From NCBI GenBank assembly GCA_005281725.1, contig SSBO01000008.1:744001-808000 (forward strand): a stretch of 64,000 bases of DNA. Reading direction: 5' to 3'. Below are positions 25,011-37,906 of the stretch, one piece after another (positions within the stretch are counted from its first letter, which is position 1; each line of letters begins with the position of its first letter). A program made the position numbers and the translations under genes. Origin of the DNA: Wuchereria bancrofti. Taxonomy: Eukaryota; Nematoda; Chromadorea; Rhabditida; Onchocercidae. The notes under the pieces were generated by a model. That model made no database searches. It was not told the origin of the DNA and was given only the letters and a program-made list of their open reading frames with translations.

Positions 25011-26639
25011 GAAATTATTTTTATATCATCGAACAGCACATATCTCTCTGATTCATTTCTCCACTGATAACATCATGAGTTTAGGCTAAATTTTGTAAAA
25101 GATCTAATTACGAAAAAGTTTTACTCAGTGATATATTATAAAAAATAGGCGTCAAACTTTTTAAAAAATACAACCTACAAAGCGAAAGTTAGCAACAGAT
25201 ATTACTCAAAAAAAGGTTATGATAAAAACAACTGAAATAATTTTTTGTTGATGTGAACAATTAAATTCAACCAATACTTTTTATTAATATGAAGAAAAAC
25301 AACTTCGATATTTTCTAAAATTTATTTCAAAATTAAAAATTTAAGAAAGAGAAAATTTCTTAGATTACTGAAAGAAAGAAAACAATAAATTATTTAAGTT
25401 GGAAACTTTCCAAGTACGAAATTGGAATAGAGAAGTGAACTTGGAAAATAATAAAGATCGAGAAAAAGAAAAAAACGAAGAAGCATCGTCCGGTTATGTG
25501 ACAATTATAATTATCGGCACTTTTTTACTTATGTATTATTCGGTGGCTTGTTATTACCTCTTTTAAATGGCAAGGTTATGCTAAGTTTTGTTCGCTAGAG
25601 TTTTGATTATTATTTTAAAAGTAGAAGCCTGATATGCAAATGAACTATCGTCTCACTGACTTTAAAAATATTGCATAATCCCAATTATGTGAATAACTGA
25701 CTTGTAAAACTATTAAAGGAAGTAATGAAGTATACTGATAGCTATAATTTGTTAAAGTATTTAATTTTTATTAAAAAGAAATTTAAGATAGAACTGATAA
25801 CATCCATTCGACAAAATTACTCATTTCTCCTTTCTTTTTTAGATTGATTTTATCAACGGCTTATACTACAATTTTCTTTGCTTAGCAGCAATTGATTTCG
25901 GTCAACTTATACCTGAAAGGTAAGCAATTTTATAAACGATGAAAAAAAACTGTGCAAATGTAAGTTTGAAATAAACTTTATTAGTTTCAACCAAATTGAA
26001 ATATTCATGTTTCACGGCCAACATTAGTTGCATTTGTACTAGATGATTGCTCTCGAAGAAATATCGGGTGATATTATTATTTATTAAATCATGAATTTCT
26101 TTCCTATTATTTTCACCGTATTACGAAAATAAAGAAGAATGAAGGATTGAATAATAAAGTTAATCATAACTGTCGTAGAAGAAAAAAGACTTTTTTTGTT
26201 TAAAATTTTCAAAAATTTTAACACATATGATTAAAATTGATAGGAAAAAAGGGTGATAAAAATGTTTCTAGGCAATATTTTCATACTTTAAGAAATTATT
26301 CTTAAAATTATTTTTATATTTAACTAAAATGCAATTTCATGCATTTAATTAAATATTTGACTAAGTTACAGTTTTTTTTTAAATTAAAAAATTCAAAACT
26401 TATTTTTCAGAATTGCACTTTTACCAATAACATTTGTATACGTGTGCGTTGGACTTGCTCTAGCAACTATTGCAATTGGTAGTTTTATTTAAATAAAATG
26501 ATAATAACATCGTTTGATTTTGTGAACGAAAGTTTATGAAATGATCTATTGTATGTTTGCTGCATAAACGTGAGTGACTGAAAAGAGCACTGCGAGATTT
26601 TTAAATACTATTGCAAAAAAAAAAAAAGATATTTCTCCT

Positions 26640-27900
26640 CAAAATGACAGCATCTATGTGAGTTCTCAAAGATGATAGTAGGGTATAAATGGTCCTTGGC
26701 TACGTTTTTTCGATTAAAGATCTGTGTCCTAGTCTAAAAGATTACTTTAGAGAGCCTTTGCAGTTCTTCTCTGTGACATTCGGTTGCAGCAATTTGGTGG
26801 TCGACTGCCATAGAGCACAATATTAGAGAGACTGTGATAATTTTTCAAATGTACCTGTTTCCTTAGTAATATATCCTCAATACTTGTTTAAGAGCATTGA
26901 CTAGGTGATCAGTCCAGTGGATGCTTGGGATAATATGGAGGATACTTGAGTGGTGACAATTAGGTGACCCATGATTCAGATCTACAAAGAAGAATAAAAA
27001 GCATAATGGCCATTTAGACGTTACTCTTAGTATATTTCTTCAGGTGTTTGTTGTTCATATTTTTTTTTATAAAAACTACCGAATCCTTTTTATGCCTTTG
27101 CTAATTTGTTGATGTCTATCTTGTTGTCAAGTTTGATGTCCAATGACATAATACTTAGATTGAGCCTATGTGCAGAATGATAATCTGCTTATGATAGAGA
27201 GTAGTATAGAACTTCAGTCTTCTTCAAACTAACTTTCACTCTAAAAACCTCTGAAGCTTATGCAAAACAGATGTTATACGGTGCAAAAATGGTGTCAAAG
27301 CAAAAAAAAAAAAACAATTCTTGCCTAAAATGCTTCAGAGTTTTGTTGTAAACTTTCAATGGCCTAAAATTAAATAGGTCTCTATCTATGCAATTCCCAT
27401 TTTCTTCATCACTTCTCCTTACCCTCTCAAACATCGTACTAAAGAAAACTGTGAACAGAATTGGTGACATAAATACTGATTATTAAGAAGGACTCAAAGT
27501 GTGCACCTCTATATTTCAGTTGACCAAGCTGCTTCTGATGCAAACAGGATGATCATTTTGAGAAACTTTGTGAAAATATGAGGTCAAACAAATGTAACAT
27601 AATGTTTTTTCTCATATTTTTAAGAGTTTATCTAAGAATGCTATGTTTGTGGTAGCTTGTATATGGCTCTGAAATCATTTTAACTTTCAGGTGGAAATGC
27701 TTTTACGGTACTGGGTATTAATATATTTGAAGCATTCTTAAAGGAATTTCATAGAAAATAGACAGAAAAATAATACTTTGATAGTTTGATCAGTCGGAAT
27801 TTTCTCTTTTCTTCTTATATTAATTTCACAACGAAAATCTGATGGAAGCTTGTATTGTTCCCAATAAGTTGTAATAAGATCTTGAATTTCATAGTAAAAT
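26640..27900 (-). mobile_element. Decayed LINE (non-LTR retrotransposon), reverse transcriptase remnant
   Basis: Within the intron 26479-29807, a segment of higher GC reads on the minus strand as a broken reverse transcriptase. The clearest block, in 27470-27258, is MSPILFTVFFSTMFERVRRS then LFNFRPLKVYNKTLKHFRQE, matching the LINE pattern 'LSPxLFxxFFxxML...LFNLRRLxAKTKxxxxxxxE'. Further on (27240-27030), VSLKKTEVLYY and LDIKLDNKIDINKLAKA match the region after the YADD box, and near 26900 LHIIPSIHWTDHLVN resembles the 'LRxILxIRWxDxVTN' tail. Many stops and frame changes; the YADD motif is gone. The CR1/jockey-like lineage is a guess. It is antisense to the host TWK gene. Outer ends are uncertain. 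Confidence 0.7.
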
Positions 27901-28274
27901 ATTAGACCTTTATTTATGTTAGGTCTTTACTACATTTCATCCGCTGCATAAGTTTGATGGTCTCTTAAACAATTTCGAGCTACGTCCAGTTCGATTTTAA
28001 TTAATTGTTAAGTGATGTGTTAAATTTGAACTCAACGACTGGCATTAGGTTAGAGATTGAAAGTACTCAGATCATCAATTTAGAACGATGGTTTTATTTA
28101 TGAGAATGGAATAGGTCATTTCAGCTGAATAAGAGTTTTCAGACATGGCTTTTGCTCTCCGATTTTCACTGTAGTCACTGAATCTTCTGCGCTAGATAGA
28201 TTCATCAGTTATTCTTGATGTCTCGAAGTCACTGCTACTGTTTTCAAGACAATTGTAATTAGAGACAAATTCCA

Positions 28275-29590
28275 ACATATATTCTTTGTTAACAAATTGT
28301 AATAATGCAAATAAGCTCAGTTACAATTGAAAAATGAATATTGGATAAATGATTTCCCATGTGAGATTAAAATATTTGTCTAAAGAATGTTCAAATAAGG
28401 CAATTTATAGTTCTATGAATTTAATATAATTTTATTTCCACATATTATAATTTGGTTTTCTCGACACTACAAGTCTAGTCTGAAGATTAAACTGGAATTT
28501 TAACGGTTGTTGACTTTGTTTTTAGGCTGTCTTTCTGTTGGTAAATAAATCATGAGTACTGCTCTGCATAACTTGTAACTTCAGAATGTCGTATAATTTC
28601 CTTCAACATGACAAGATGTCAACAAAGGAGATTTAAATAAATTTGAATTTTTTAAATAAAAAGTAATAAAGCAGTTTGTTTGGTTGGTTGTACCATATCA
28701 TTGCAATTAATAGTAAAGACAATTGATAAGATGTAAAAGAAGCATTATTCTATTTAGCTATTTTAATTATAAAATTAACAGTTAATTTTCTGTCTGATTA
28801 ACAGTCTGAGAACGATTTAGTAATATGTGCTTATTGTTTGTCATAATTCATTAACGTTGACAATAGCTCTATTGTCTATATCGTACAGTATCATGTTGCT
28901 ACAGTAATAGGAAATATTCGAACAAAATGAATATTTAATTATAAGAAATAGTCATCACTTTTCACTAAATATTCACTAATTCTATTTTTGTTTTGTAATT
29001 GTTGTTCTCTACTTATTTCACTATTGTTTTGAAAATGAAGTAAATTTATTCATGCTTAGACAAATTAAATCAAAGCTTACAATATTCAAAAAAAAAAAAA
29101 AAGAAAACTGAGTGAAGGCAATGATTTTAACTTCACAAATAGTAAACAATGGCTTATAACAAGGTACATAATTAGAGTTAGTAAAGAGAGCTATCACTTT
29201 TGAATGATCTTTGCTTTACATTATCACTCTTGGATGATCTTTGCCCTGTATAAAATGACTAATCAGATTAGTAGAAGACCCCTACTATATTTCAATATTG
29301 TAATTAGAATTTGTTTATAACAAAGAAATTAATTGAGCAAATAGCTTGTATTAATCTTTGTACAATCGAATTATAATATGTTTAGCTGTCAGATTGAAAG
29401 ATATTAGCAATAAAATTGTAAGCAATTGACTATATATTAAACAATGGCAGATATGTATTCGCTGTTAACAAATTGTAACATTCTGAACAATGCATAGAAG
29501 CTTAGCTACAATTGAAAGATAAATGTTGAATAAATGATTTCTCATTTGACATATAAATTTGAAATAGTTTTATATTTGTCTAATGGATAT
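28275..29590 (+). repeat. Two diverged copies of a ~110-130-bp element in the TWK intron
   Basis: 28275-28385 and 29458-29590 share GTTAACAAATTGTAA, then AGCTTAGCTACAATTGAAA-like sequence and GATAAATGATTTC.CAT, in the same order and direction, about 75% alike. This suggests two copies of an unnamed intronic repeat. Confidence 0.55.
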
Positions 29591-32178
29591 TTTATGGATT
29601 TATTACAAAATTATTTCGGCATAGCATAAAAATTAATGATTCTTTTTAAACAGAAAAAGTGGATAAGGTTTGGATAAAAACTAAAAATTTTGATTAATGT
29701 TTGTGTTTTTCTCCTTTTTTTGGCTACTAGTTTTATTTTTAAGCCATAATAAAATTTAGCTATAATGAAATTTTAGTAAAACTAATATGTTCGTTCGATT
29801 CATTCAGATGTTGGTGCAAAATATGCCAAAAATTACAATATTTTGGCCAAAGGATTAAAAATGTTGCGGCAACAAAAATTTGGTTCGGTAGTAAAACGTT
29901 CGTTTTATAAATGATCCTTTAATTTTTTTCCTATTATAATAGAAAAAAAAAGGTAATTTAAAAAAAAAGGCGAAAAAAAGGAAATAAATTTTATATTTTA
30001 TAGCAATGAAAAACATTTAATAAAAATATCATTATTATCTAATTTATTCATTTTATATTCTATCATTTTATTTTTTCGATAATCAGAAGCAAACTATTTA
30101 TGGCACAAATGCAATTATAATTTCTACACACAATTATATTTCTAGCCAGAAGTTATTTGTTTATAATATTACTCATATATGTAAATTTTATGATAATGAA
30201 TAATTCCAATTGGTCAAATAATTTAAATTTTGAGGATAATCAAATAATTTAAAGTTTGAGGGTACAAGAAGTATTACATGCAGTTGGTAGCAAATGTGGT
30301 ATAGAACCGTCGGTTATTGATGAAATTGATTTAGATAATCTTATCGAAGAAACTATTGTACAAAATGTAAGTTAAACTTTAACAGTTTTTTCTTTTCGAT
30401 AAAAACAAAATTTCAAATTTTCTAAATCCAAATTTTTCTTTTTCAAAAAAGATTATTATCATTCGAATGTGTTCCAATAATTTATAGGAAGGTAGACTAC
30501 CATCTCCATTCACTGATGAAGAAAATCCACTATCACCATCATCCACGACGACCAAATCACCGAACAAATCACCGTCATCAATAGAAGAACTTTTTAAAAT
30601 GTATTTTGCTTTATCGCATATTTAAAATATACTTTATGTTTCAGTGCACAAAGTAAAATAATTTAGCGTAGNACATAATTAGAGTTAGTAAAGAGAGCTA
30701 TCACTTTTGAATGATCTTTGCTTTACATTATCACTCTTGGATGATCTTTGCCCTGTATAAAATGACTAATCAGATTAGTAGAAGACCCCTACTATATTTC
30801 AATATTGTAATTAGAATTTGTTTATAACAAAGAAATTAATTGAGCAAATAGCTTGTATTAATCTTTGTACAATCGAATTATAATATGTTTAGCTGTCAGA
30901 TTGAAAGATATTAGCAATAAAATTGTAAGCAATTGACTATATATTAAACAATGGCAGATATGTATTCGCTGTTAACAAATTGTAACATTCTGAACAATGC
31001 ATAGAAGCTTAGCTACAATTGAAAGATAAATGTTGAATAAATGATTTCTCATTTGACATATAAATTTGAAATAGTTTTATATTTGTCTAATGGATATTTT
31101 ATGGATTTATTACAAAATTATTTCGGCATAGCATAAAAATTAATGATTCTTTTTAAACAGAAAAAGTGGATAAGGTTTGGATAAAAACTAAAAATTTTGA
31201 TTAATGTTTGTGTTTTTCTCCTTTTTTTGGCTACTAGTTTTATTTTTAAGCCATAATAAAATTTAGCTATAATGAAATTTTAGTAAAACTAATATGTTCG
31301 TTCGATTCATTCAGATGTTGGTGCAAAATATGCCAAAAATTACAATATTTTGGCCAAAGGATTAAAAATGTTGCGGCAACAAAAATTTGGTTCGGTAGTA
31401 AAACGTTCGTTTTATAAATGATCCTTTAATTTTTTTCCTATTATAATAGAAAAAAAAAGGTAATTTAAAAAAAAAGGCGAAAAAAAGGAAATAAATTTTA
31501 TATTTTATAGCAATGAAAAACATTTAATAAAAATATCATTATTATCTAATTTATTCATTTTATATTCTATCATTTTATTTTTTCGATAATCAGAAGCAAA
31601 CTATTTATGGCACAAATGCAATTATAATTTCTACACACAATTATATTTCTAGCCAGAAGTTATTTGTTTATAATATTACTCATATATGTAAATTTTATGA
31701 TAATGAATAATTCCAATTGGTCAAATAATTTAAATTTTGAGGATAATCAAATAATTTAAAGTTTGAGGGTACAAGAAGTATTACATGCAGTTGGTAGCAA
31801 ATGTGGTATAGAACCGTCGGTTATTGATGAAATTGATTTAGATAATCTTATCGAAGAAACTATTGTACAAAATGTAAGTTAAACTTTAACAGTTTTTTCT
31901 TTTCGATAAAAACAAAATTTCAAATTTTCTAAATCCAAATTTTTCTTTTTCAAAAAAGATTATTATCATTCGAATGTGTTCCAATAATTTATAGGAAGGT
32001 AGACTACCATCTCCATTCACTGATGAAGAAAATCCACTATCACCATCATCCACGACGACCAAATCACCGAACAAATCACCGTCATCAATAGAAGAACTTT
32101 TTAAAATGTATTTTGCTTTATCGCATATTTAAAATATACTTTATGTTTCAGTGCACAAAGTAAAATAATTTAGCGTAG
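29166..32178. repeat. Assembly overlap around single N (1,506 bp twice)
   Basis: 29166-30671 is repeated at 30673-32178 across the N at 30672. It duplicates three TWK exons (second copies at 31315-31408, 31768-31873 and 31995-32107). Keeping only one set restores a normal phase series into the exon at 33478. Confidence 0.9.
29192..29251 (+). repeat. ~30-bp tandem duplication
   Basis: TATCACTTTTGAATGATCTT is followed 30 bp later by TATCACTCTTGGATGATCTT, both then reading TGC.(T/C)T.TA. It recurs at 30699-30758 only through the assembly overlap. Confidence 0.7.
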
Positions 32179-35087
32179 CTAACAATATTGGCTTGATACT
32201 AGCATAAATATAAGCATTAAGTAAGACTATTAAGTAAGTTTAAAATTATGCTTACCAAAATAAAATGGTAAAATTATCATCATTAACTTCAATTTACTTT
32301 TATGCAATGCATATAATCAAAAAAGTAAATGAAATTGTAATTGTAATTGAAAAAATTCCATATGCATAATGTTTTGAATGACAACTTTACAATGAAACAA
32401 TTGTAGTTAAATTAGGATAGTTTCTTAAGTAAGAAAATAAATTATGCAAAAATAAAATTCGATTAAAATGGATGCTTAATTAATTTGATTACCTTATTTA
32501 TTATTTAATCATTGAATTTGTTTTATTAAATATCATTTCATTATTTTAAAATACAACATTATTTGTTAAAATTAGGATTAGCAAAAGATTTTCTTACCTT
32601 CATTAACTGCCGTTATAAAAAAAATTTCCTTCTTGCAGTTTTTTTTTCAAAAAGAAAAAATCTTTACGCTCCACACATTTTTTAAACAATACTCTAATTC
32701 AAAAATTCATCACATTGTGTTATCTTGTAATCAAATGATTTTTGCTTTTAGATTTACTTTGAAAAAATTCAAAAAAATTTAATTTTAAGAAAATGATAAA
32801 ACTAGTAAACATTGATATACTTATCAGTTATCAGTGATAATCATTCCCTTGCAATGTCTCTTTTTTTAAGATAAATAAATGTTACTGAAAAAGTCATGTG
32901 GCGATATTTTTTCTTTTTTTTTTTTTTTTTTTTTTTTTTTGTAGAAAAATGAAACAAAACATTTTTGATTAACCAATAGCAATAATAAATGTCAAATATC
33001 CAATTCTTTTCTCTTTTTTCCTTTTTATTTTAAATTATTGTAAATATTTCTTAAAAAAATTTTTTTTTTCTTATGATTAATGTATTTAATGTAATAAAAA
33101 GAATTTGTTGAGAAGAAAAAAATCACATTTTAATATTTTCTTACAATTATTACTTTATTATATATAATCTTTTCCTCAAAAAAGGAAAAAGAAAATAGAA
33201 TTAATGTGAGTTTTGTAATTTTATAAAATAGTTTTAATAATATCATTGTATTCTTAATGATAGTAATGATAAAATAGCTTTGTTAGGAAGAATTTTATTT
33301 AATAAGATATTAATTAATTATCTCAAAAAACTGATATATAATCGTAAAGAATGGTGCATAGATTAATTTTTTGTTTTGTATAAAGTTATGAAATCTAAAT
33401 GTGCAAATGTGAGATTAAACCATTTACTTTATGATTATTAATTAGTTATAAATATTGATTTAATATTTATTTATTAGGAATCAATGTTTCGCTATCGAGG
33501 ATACTATCTCGACGATATCATCAGAAGTTCAAACATTTGACAGTGTAATAGCCACAACTTGAAAAACTTTTATTTCGAATGTTTTTTTTTTACAAATTTT
33601 TACTTTTCATTAATAAAATATAACGCAGAAATTAAATTAATAGTCATAACTAGATAATATGTATTCTAAATTAAGTTTTATAGTTCCAAAAAAAGCAGAA
33701 AAATATTAAAATTATTAGATATATTAAATATAATAAAAAAATAAAATATTAAAAATACATAAAATTTTAAATTTGAAAGCTGTATTTATTTGGCGATGCA
33801 AAATTCAATTTTCAAATTATAAATTTCAATGTAGAACTTTTTACCAAAAATTTACACTTATTCCTAAGAAAGAAAAAACGTATTTCATCCATTTTTGCCT
33901 TTTAAGTAAAATGAAAATTTTTTTTGCCCGATCAAAATTTAATTACTTATACTTCTTAAATTACTTACATCTTTACCAAATTCCTATCATCCATTAATTA
34001 ATAAAGTTTCAATTGCTATTACTTTATCTTGTTTGAGTTATGATAGGAATTCATACTTAACAATTATTTATAATCTTTTAGTTATCAGTGAGTGAATGAT
34101 AATTTCATGATTAATCAAAAGATTTTGATAGCAAAACAGACAAAATTTTTTGTTTTGAATAATTATATTTTTAATAATTAGCGCTTAAAAAATTTTTTTT
34201 GGAAAAATAAAAAGAAAACAGAATATATTACTTGCATTATTGCAGCAAAATGATGAAAAAACAATTGCAATTGAGATTATTCAATACGATGAAATTAGCG
34301 AAGCGACTATTTTTGTGCAAATTGAAGTATGAAAAATTGATACTTATTTATGAATTTTATCAATTTTATCACTTTATCTTAGCAATTTTGCATAAATTTA
34401 ATCTCATTATTACTATTTTATTTGTTTATTTTTTTGAAAATAGCTTTCTTTTGCATTTATAATTATTTGTATTAAACAGACAATGGCACTACTTAAAATA
34501 ATGAATGAACCATCGAAGTATATGGCAGTAGTGGAAACTGTAAATTCTATTAATGATAGTAAAGAAAGTACGAAAGAAATTAAAAGTTTGTGAATTTAAT
34601 TAATTAATGAAAAAACAAAACAAAAATAAATAAAATTTTAATTTTGGGATAATTTTATTACAAAACAATTTGTGTGTACCTTTTTTTGTTCCTTTTAAAT
34701 TTAAATCTTCTAAATAATTTAATGTTAAAGTTCATGTAACTTATATTAAAATTTTTGAATTCATTATTTAATAATTAATTGATTTTATAATTTTATGATT
34801 ATTTTTAATTTGCTTTTTAATTTTCGACTAATTATTAACAATAAAATTTAGTGTTGCGAAAATTTAAAGAAAGGAAGAAATTATATGCGCGTGATCCGCA
34901 AAATCTTCATAAAGTATATGAAAAGGAATGGAAACGAATTGAAAATTTAATAAGAGATCGTCGGCGTAAGACTTTATTACAGTATAGTAGTACTACTGCA
35001 ACACAATTATCATCTAAAAAATTACAGTCATTTAATTCTCGAGAAAACTATCGTTCAAGGAGTAATTTAGAAAACAAGAAAAACTGA

Positions 35088-37500
35088 TTATTTATTATAT
35101 TAGCAATAATTCAACTGATAAGTGAATATTTGCTTGCTTAATAATAATAAGAATAAATAAATAAATAATAATTGGTAATAATAGTTAATAATATTAGTTT
35201 GAAAAAAGAGGCAATATTATATGTAAGACAGTTAAGAAAAAGAATAAGGAAAATTGATTTTGTTTACATTAAATTAAGTGAAATTTATAAGATATTAAGT
35301 AAAATTTAAATTGCAAAGTGCGAAATAAAAGATTTCTTCTTTCCAGCAAATATTTGTTTTTATAATTTAAAACTCTATTAATTGAAATGTTTTCAAAATA
35401 TTTTTCATCTGTTAAAAATTGCAACTAATTTACAATATAAAATTATTATTTATAATATACATGTATGTATATGATTTAAAATTTAATATAAAACGCTAAA
35501 AATGATAAAATATTAAGCTAATGACTGAATACGCGAAGAATATAAAATAAAATTTGTTTCAGTCAGTCATTTTTCTTTTTTTCTCTGTCCGTTTGCTTTT
35601 TTCAGTAGTAATTTTATAATGATTGATAATTTGATGATAATTAGCAAATTTAATAATCAATTTAAATGATTCTAATTTTTTTTTGTACATAATTCTTGCA
35701 TTGCCATATGATTTTATTTCAAATTATTTGAACAAATTAGGAACTCTTTAAGCAAAATGCTTCATAAACAAATTAAAAAGTTCTTTTTAATTTATTTTGC
35801 AAATTGTCATTGTAAATTATGCAACTTGAAATTTTATTATTTGATTCAGGAAACAGAAAGAAATTAGAAAGGCTATTATTTGATATTATTGCTTATGGAA
35901 GAAAAAAAGAAATAGTTAAGTATAAAGGGTATTTTAGATTAAAAAAGTTGAATTTCATATTTCGTTATTCATGATAAAAACGAAATACGAAATTCAATTT
36001 TTCGAAAATATTAAAAATTTGCGAATATCATAGAAGAAACCAATTTAAATAAATCAAAACTTTGATAATTGAAATAAGAGAACTTCTAACCGTTTATCCT
36101 GAAATCAAAGTATTTTTCATTCCATTGTTTTAGTAATATATAGTTGTAATCAAAATTTTTAATCGTTTTTTCTTTTTTTTTCTTAATCATTTATTTTAAT
36201 CTTTTATTTTGATTATTACTTGCATGCATATGTATTTGCTTGATAGCTGATAATAATTGGAAAAATTTATTATATATCTCTTTAAGTAAATTTTTTTTTG
36301 CTTTTTAGAGCAAACCGAATAGTATAAGTAGTTGGAATTGTATCTGAATTCAAATAATTCTTTTATTAATTTCCGTTTTTTCGCTTGATAGTTTCTTTCT
36401 TTTCGTTGTTTTAGAATGAATTCAATTTCACCAATAATTTGAATTGCATTTGAATTGAAATGATTTGTAAATGATATATGAAATTGAATTGAAATAATTT
36501 ATGAAATATGAAAAAAATAAGTATATGAATCTCATGCAGGTATCGCTGGATGAATGAAGTAAAATATTTAAATATTTTAATTAATAGTTAATCAAAAATG
36601 AAATACCTAGCATTGCTAAGCTTTTTAATATTTTATTTACAAATTTTTATTCTATGTTTCACTAATTATATTCATTATTATAATAAATATTTCTACAGTA
36701 AATATTTCATTAATCATTCTTCACTTTTTTTGATCAGATAATGGTAATCTTAAAGTGTTCTGGTTAGTTATGACAATTTATTTAATAAAATAGAAGCAAT
36801 TTAAATTTTTTTGCTAACAGTTGAAAAGTGAATTTCTGAGTAATAATAATGATTTGGCAATTATAATAGCACGAAAGAATTGAAAATAGTTATAAGAAAG
36901 AAACAGGAACAGAAAAAAACGGGAAATTATCTTATCATTATTAATGATAAAAGATGAATAAAGTTTAGGAAAAGAATGAAAAAAAGGCGGTATATTCTTT
37001 AAATTATTATTTGAAAATTATTTAGATCATATTTTAATCATTATTTTAAATGATTAAAGAACATTTATGAAGTTAATTTTTTCCTTTCCAATATCTTACA
37101 AAATTGTTGATAATAAAAAAGGGAAACGCGAAAAAAAAATTTTGAAAAATAAATTTTTTTTTTATTTCTTATTATTACAAACAAAAATCAGGTGAAAAAA
37201 TGATAATTTTGCGAAAAATATTGCAGTGAAATAATTGATAATAAAAAAGTGAAACAATAAAATCATTTATAAAAGAAGTAAATATGAAATTTGAATGAAA
37301 ATTTTAATTTATCTTAATATTATTAAAGCGGCAATAATTTTAAATAGTAAAATAAAATTAAATATTTATCACATTATTTTATCACTTTATTACCTTTTTC
37401 TCTTTTTTTTTCGATATTTCAATTAAAAAAAAGAAAAAAGACTATGGTCAGAAAAATTTTCAATATTAGAAATATAAATTAAAAAAATATTATGTATACA
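35088..37500. other. Intergenic AT-rich DNA after the TWK gene
   Basis: TWK 3' UTR and beyond. AATAAATAAATAAATAA at about 35152-35168 could include a polyadenylation signal. Nothing else is supported. Confidence 0.5.
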
Positions 37501-37529
37501 TGAAAGAAATAAGCAGGGATTTTTATATC

Positions 37530-37569
37530 AATTCATCACGTAAATCACGTAGTATTTACGTAATGAATT
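37530..37569. repeat. Imperfect inverted repeat with CACGTA/TTACGTAA cores
   Basis: Left arm AATTCATCACGTAAAT (37530-37545), 8-base spacer CACGTAGT, right arm ATTTACGTAATGAATT (37554-37569); 15 of 16 positions pair. The arms contain bZIP-like TTACGTAA and ACGT cores. No neighbouring gene explains it. Confidence 0.8.
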
Positions 37570-37906
37570 AATGATTGCGAAATAGATTACGTCAAAACGA
37601 AGAAATTTTGTTGAAAAATTTGATGTGACGGTAATGTTATATGTCATGATACATTTTCTTGGTGCATGCTAAAATGATTATGCAGTTTTATTAATAGTAG
37701 TAGTATCATAATGAAATAAGCTTTACTCTAATTTACTTTGTTCTAATTGTTTTATTAAAATGTAAGTGAACTGAAAACTTTTTTCTGTTACTAATTGCAT
37801 TCATATCTGATATCTTTTTGGTTGTTAAATTCTGAAAAGTGTTTAATAAAATGACAAATTATAAATGCAAGTGGGAAAATTTTGATGAGTAATTGGTGAA
37901 AGAATT

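Larger units (their letters stand above)
21573..35087 (+). pseudogene. TWK-type two-pore potassium channel gene, with disabling lesions as assembled
   Basis: Exons, with phases agreeing unless noted: possible start 21573-21581 (MFK), 21648-21743, 22664-22834 or -22840, 23406-23544, 24573-24715, about 25470-25574 (5' end unresolved), 25843-25919, 26411-26478, 29808-29901, 30261-30366, 30488-30600, 33478-33544, 34246-34326, 34480-34585 and 34852-35087. M1 is HCWLLLYVIIYAFGGGLVFY; pore helix 1 YGFGTITTLG; M2 RLFSIIYGILGIP; M3 near 25500; pore 2 GLYYNFLCLAAIDFG; M4 FVYVCVGLALATIAI followed by DVGAKYAKN; then a long basic cytosolic tail. Such channels set K+ leak. Oddities: TAA at 24647-24649 after GIP, a frame change at the T-run 25521-25526, and filters G-C-N and D-F-G instead of GYG/GFG. 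The exons downstream of the lesions stay open and in phase, so sequence errors are possible. Confidence 0.7.

Noticed and set aside
31315..32107. Second set of three TWK tail exons
   Set aside because: Exact copies within the assembly overlap around 30672; including both would break the phase series.
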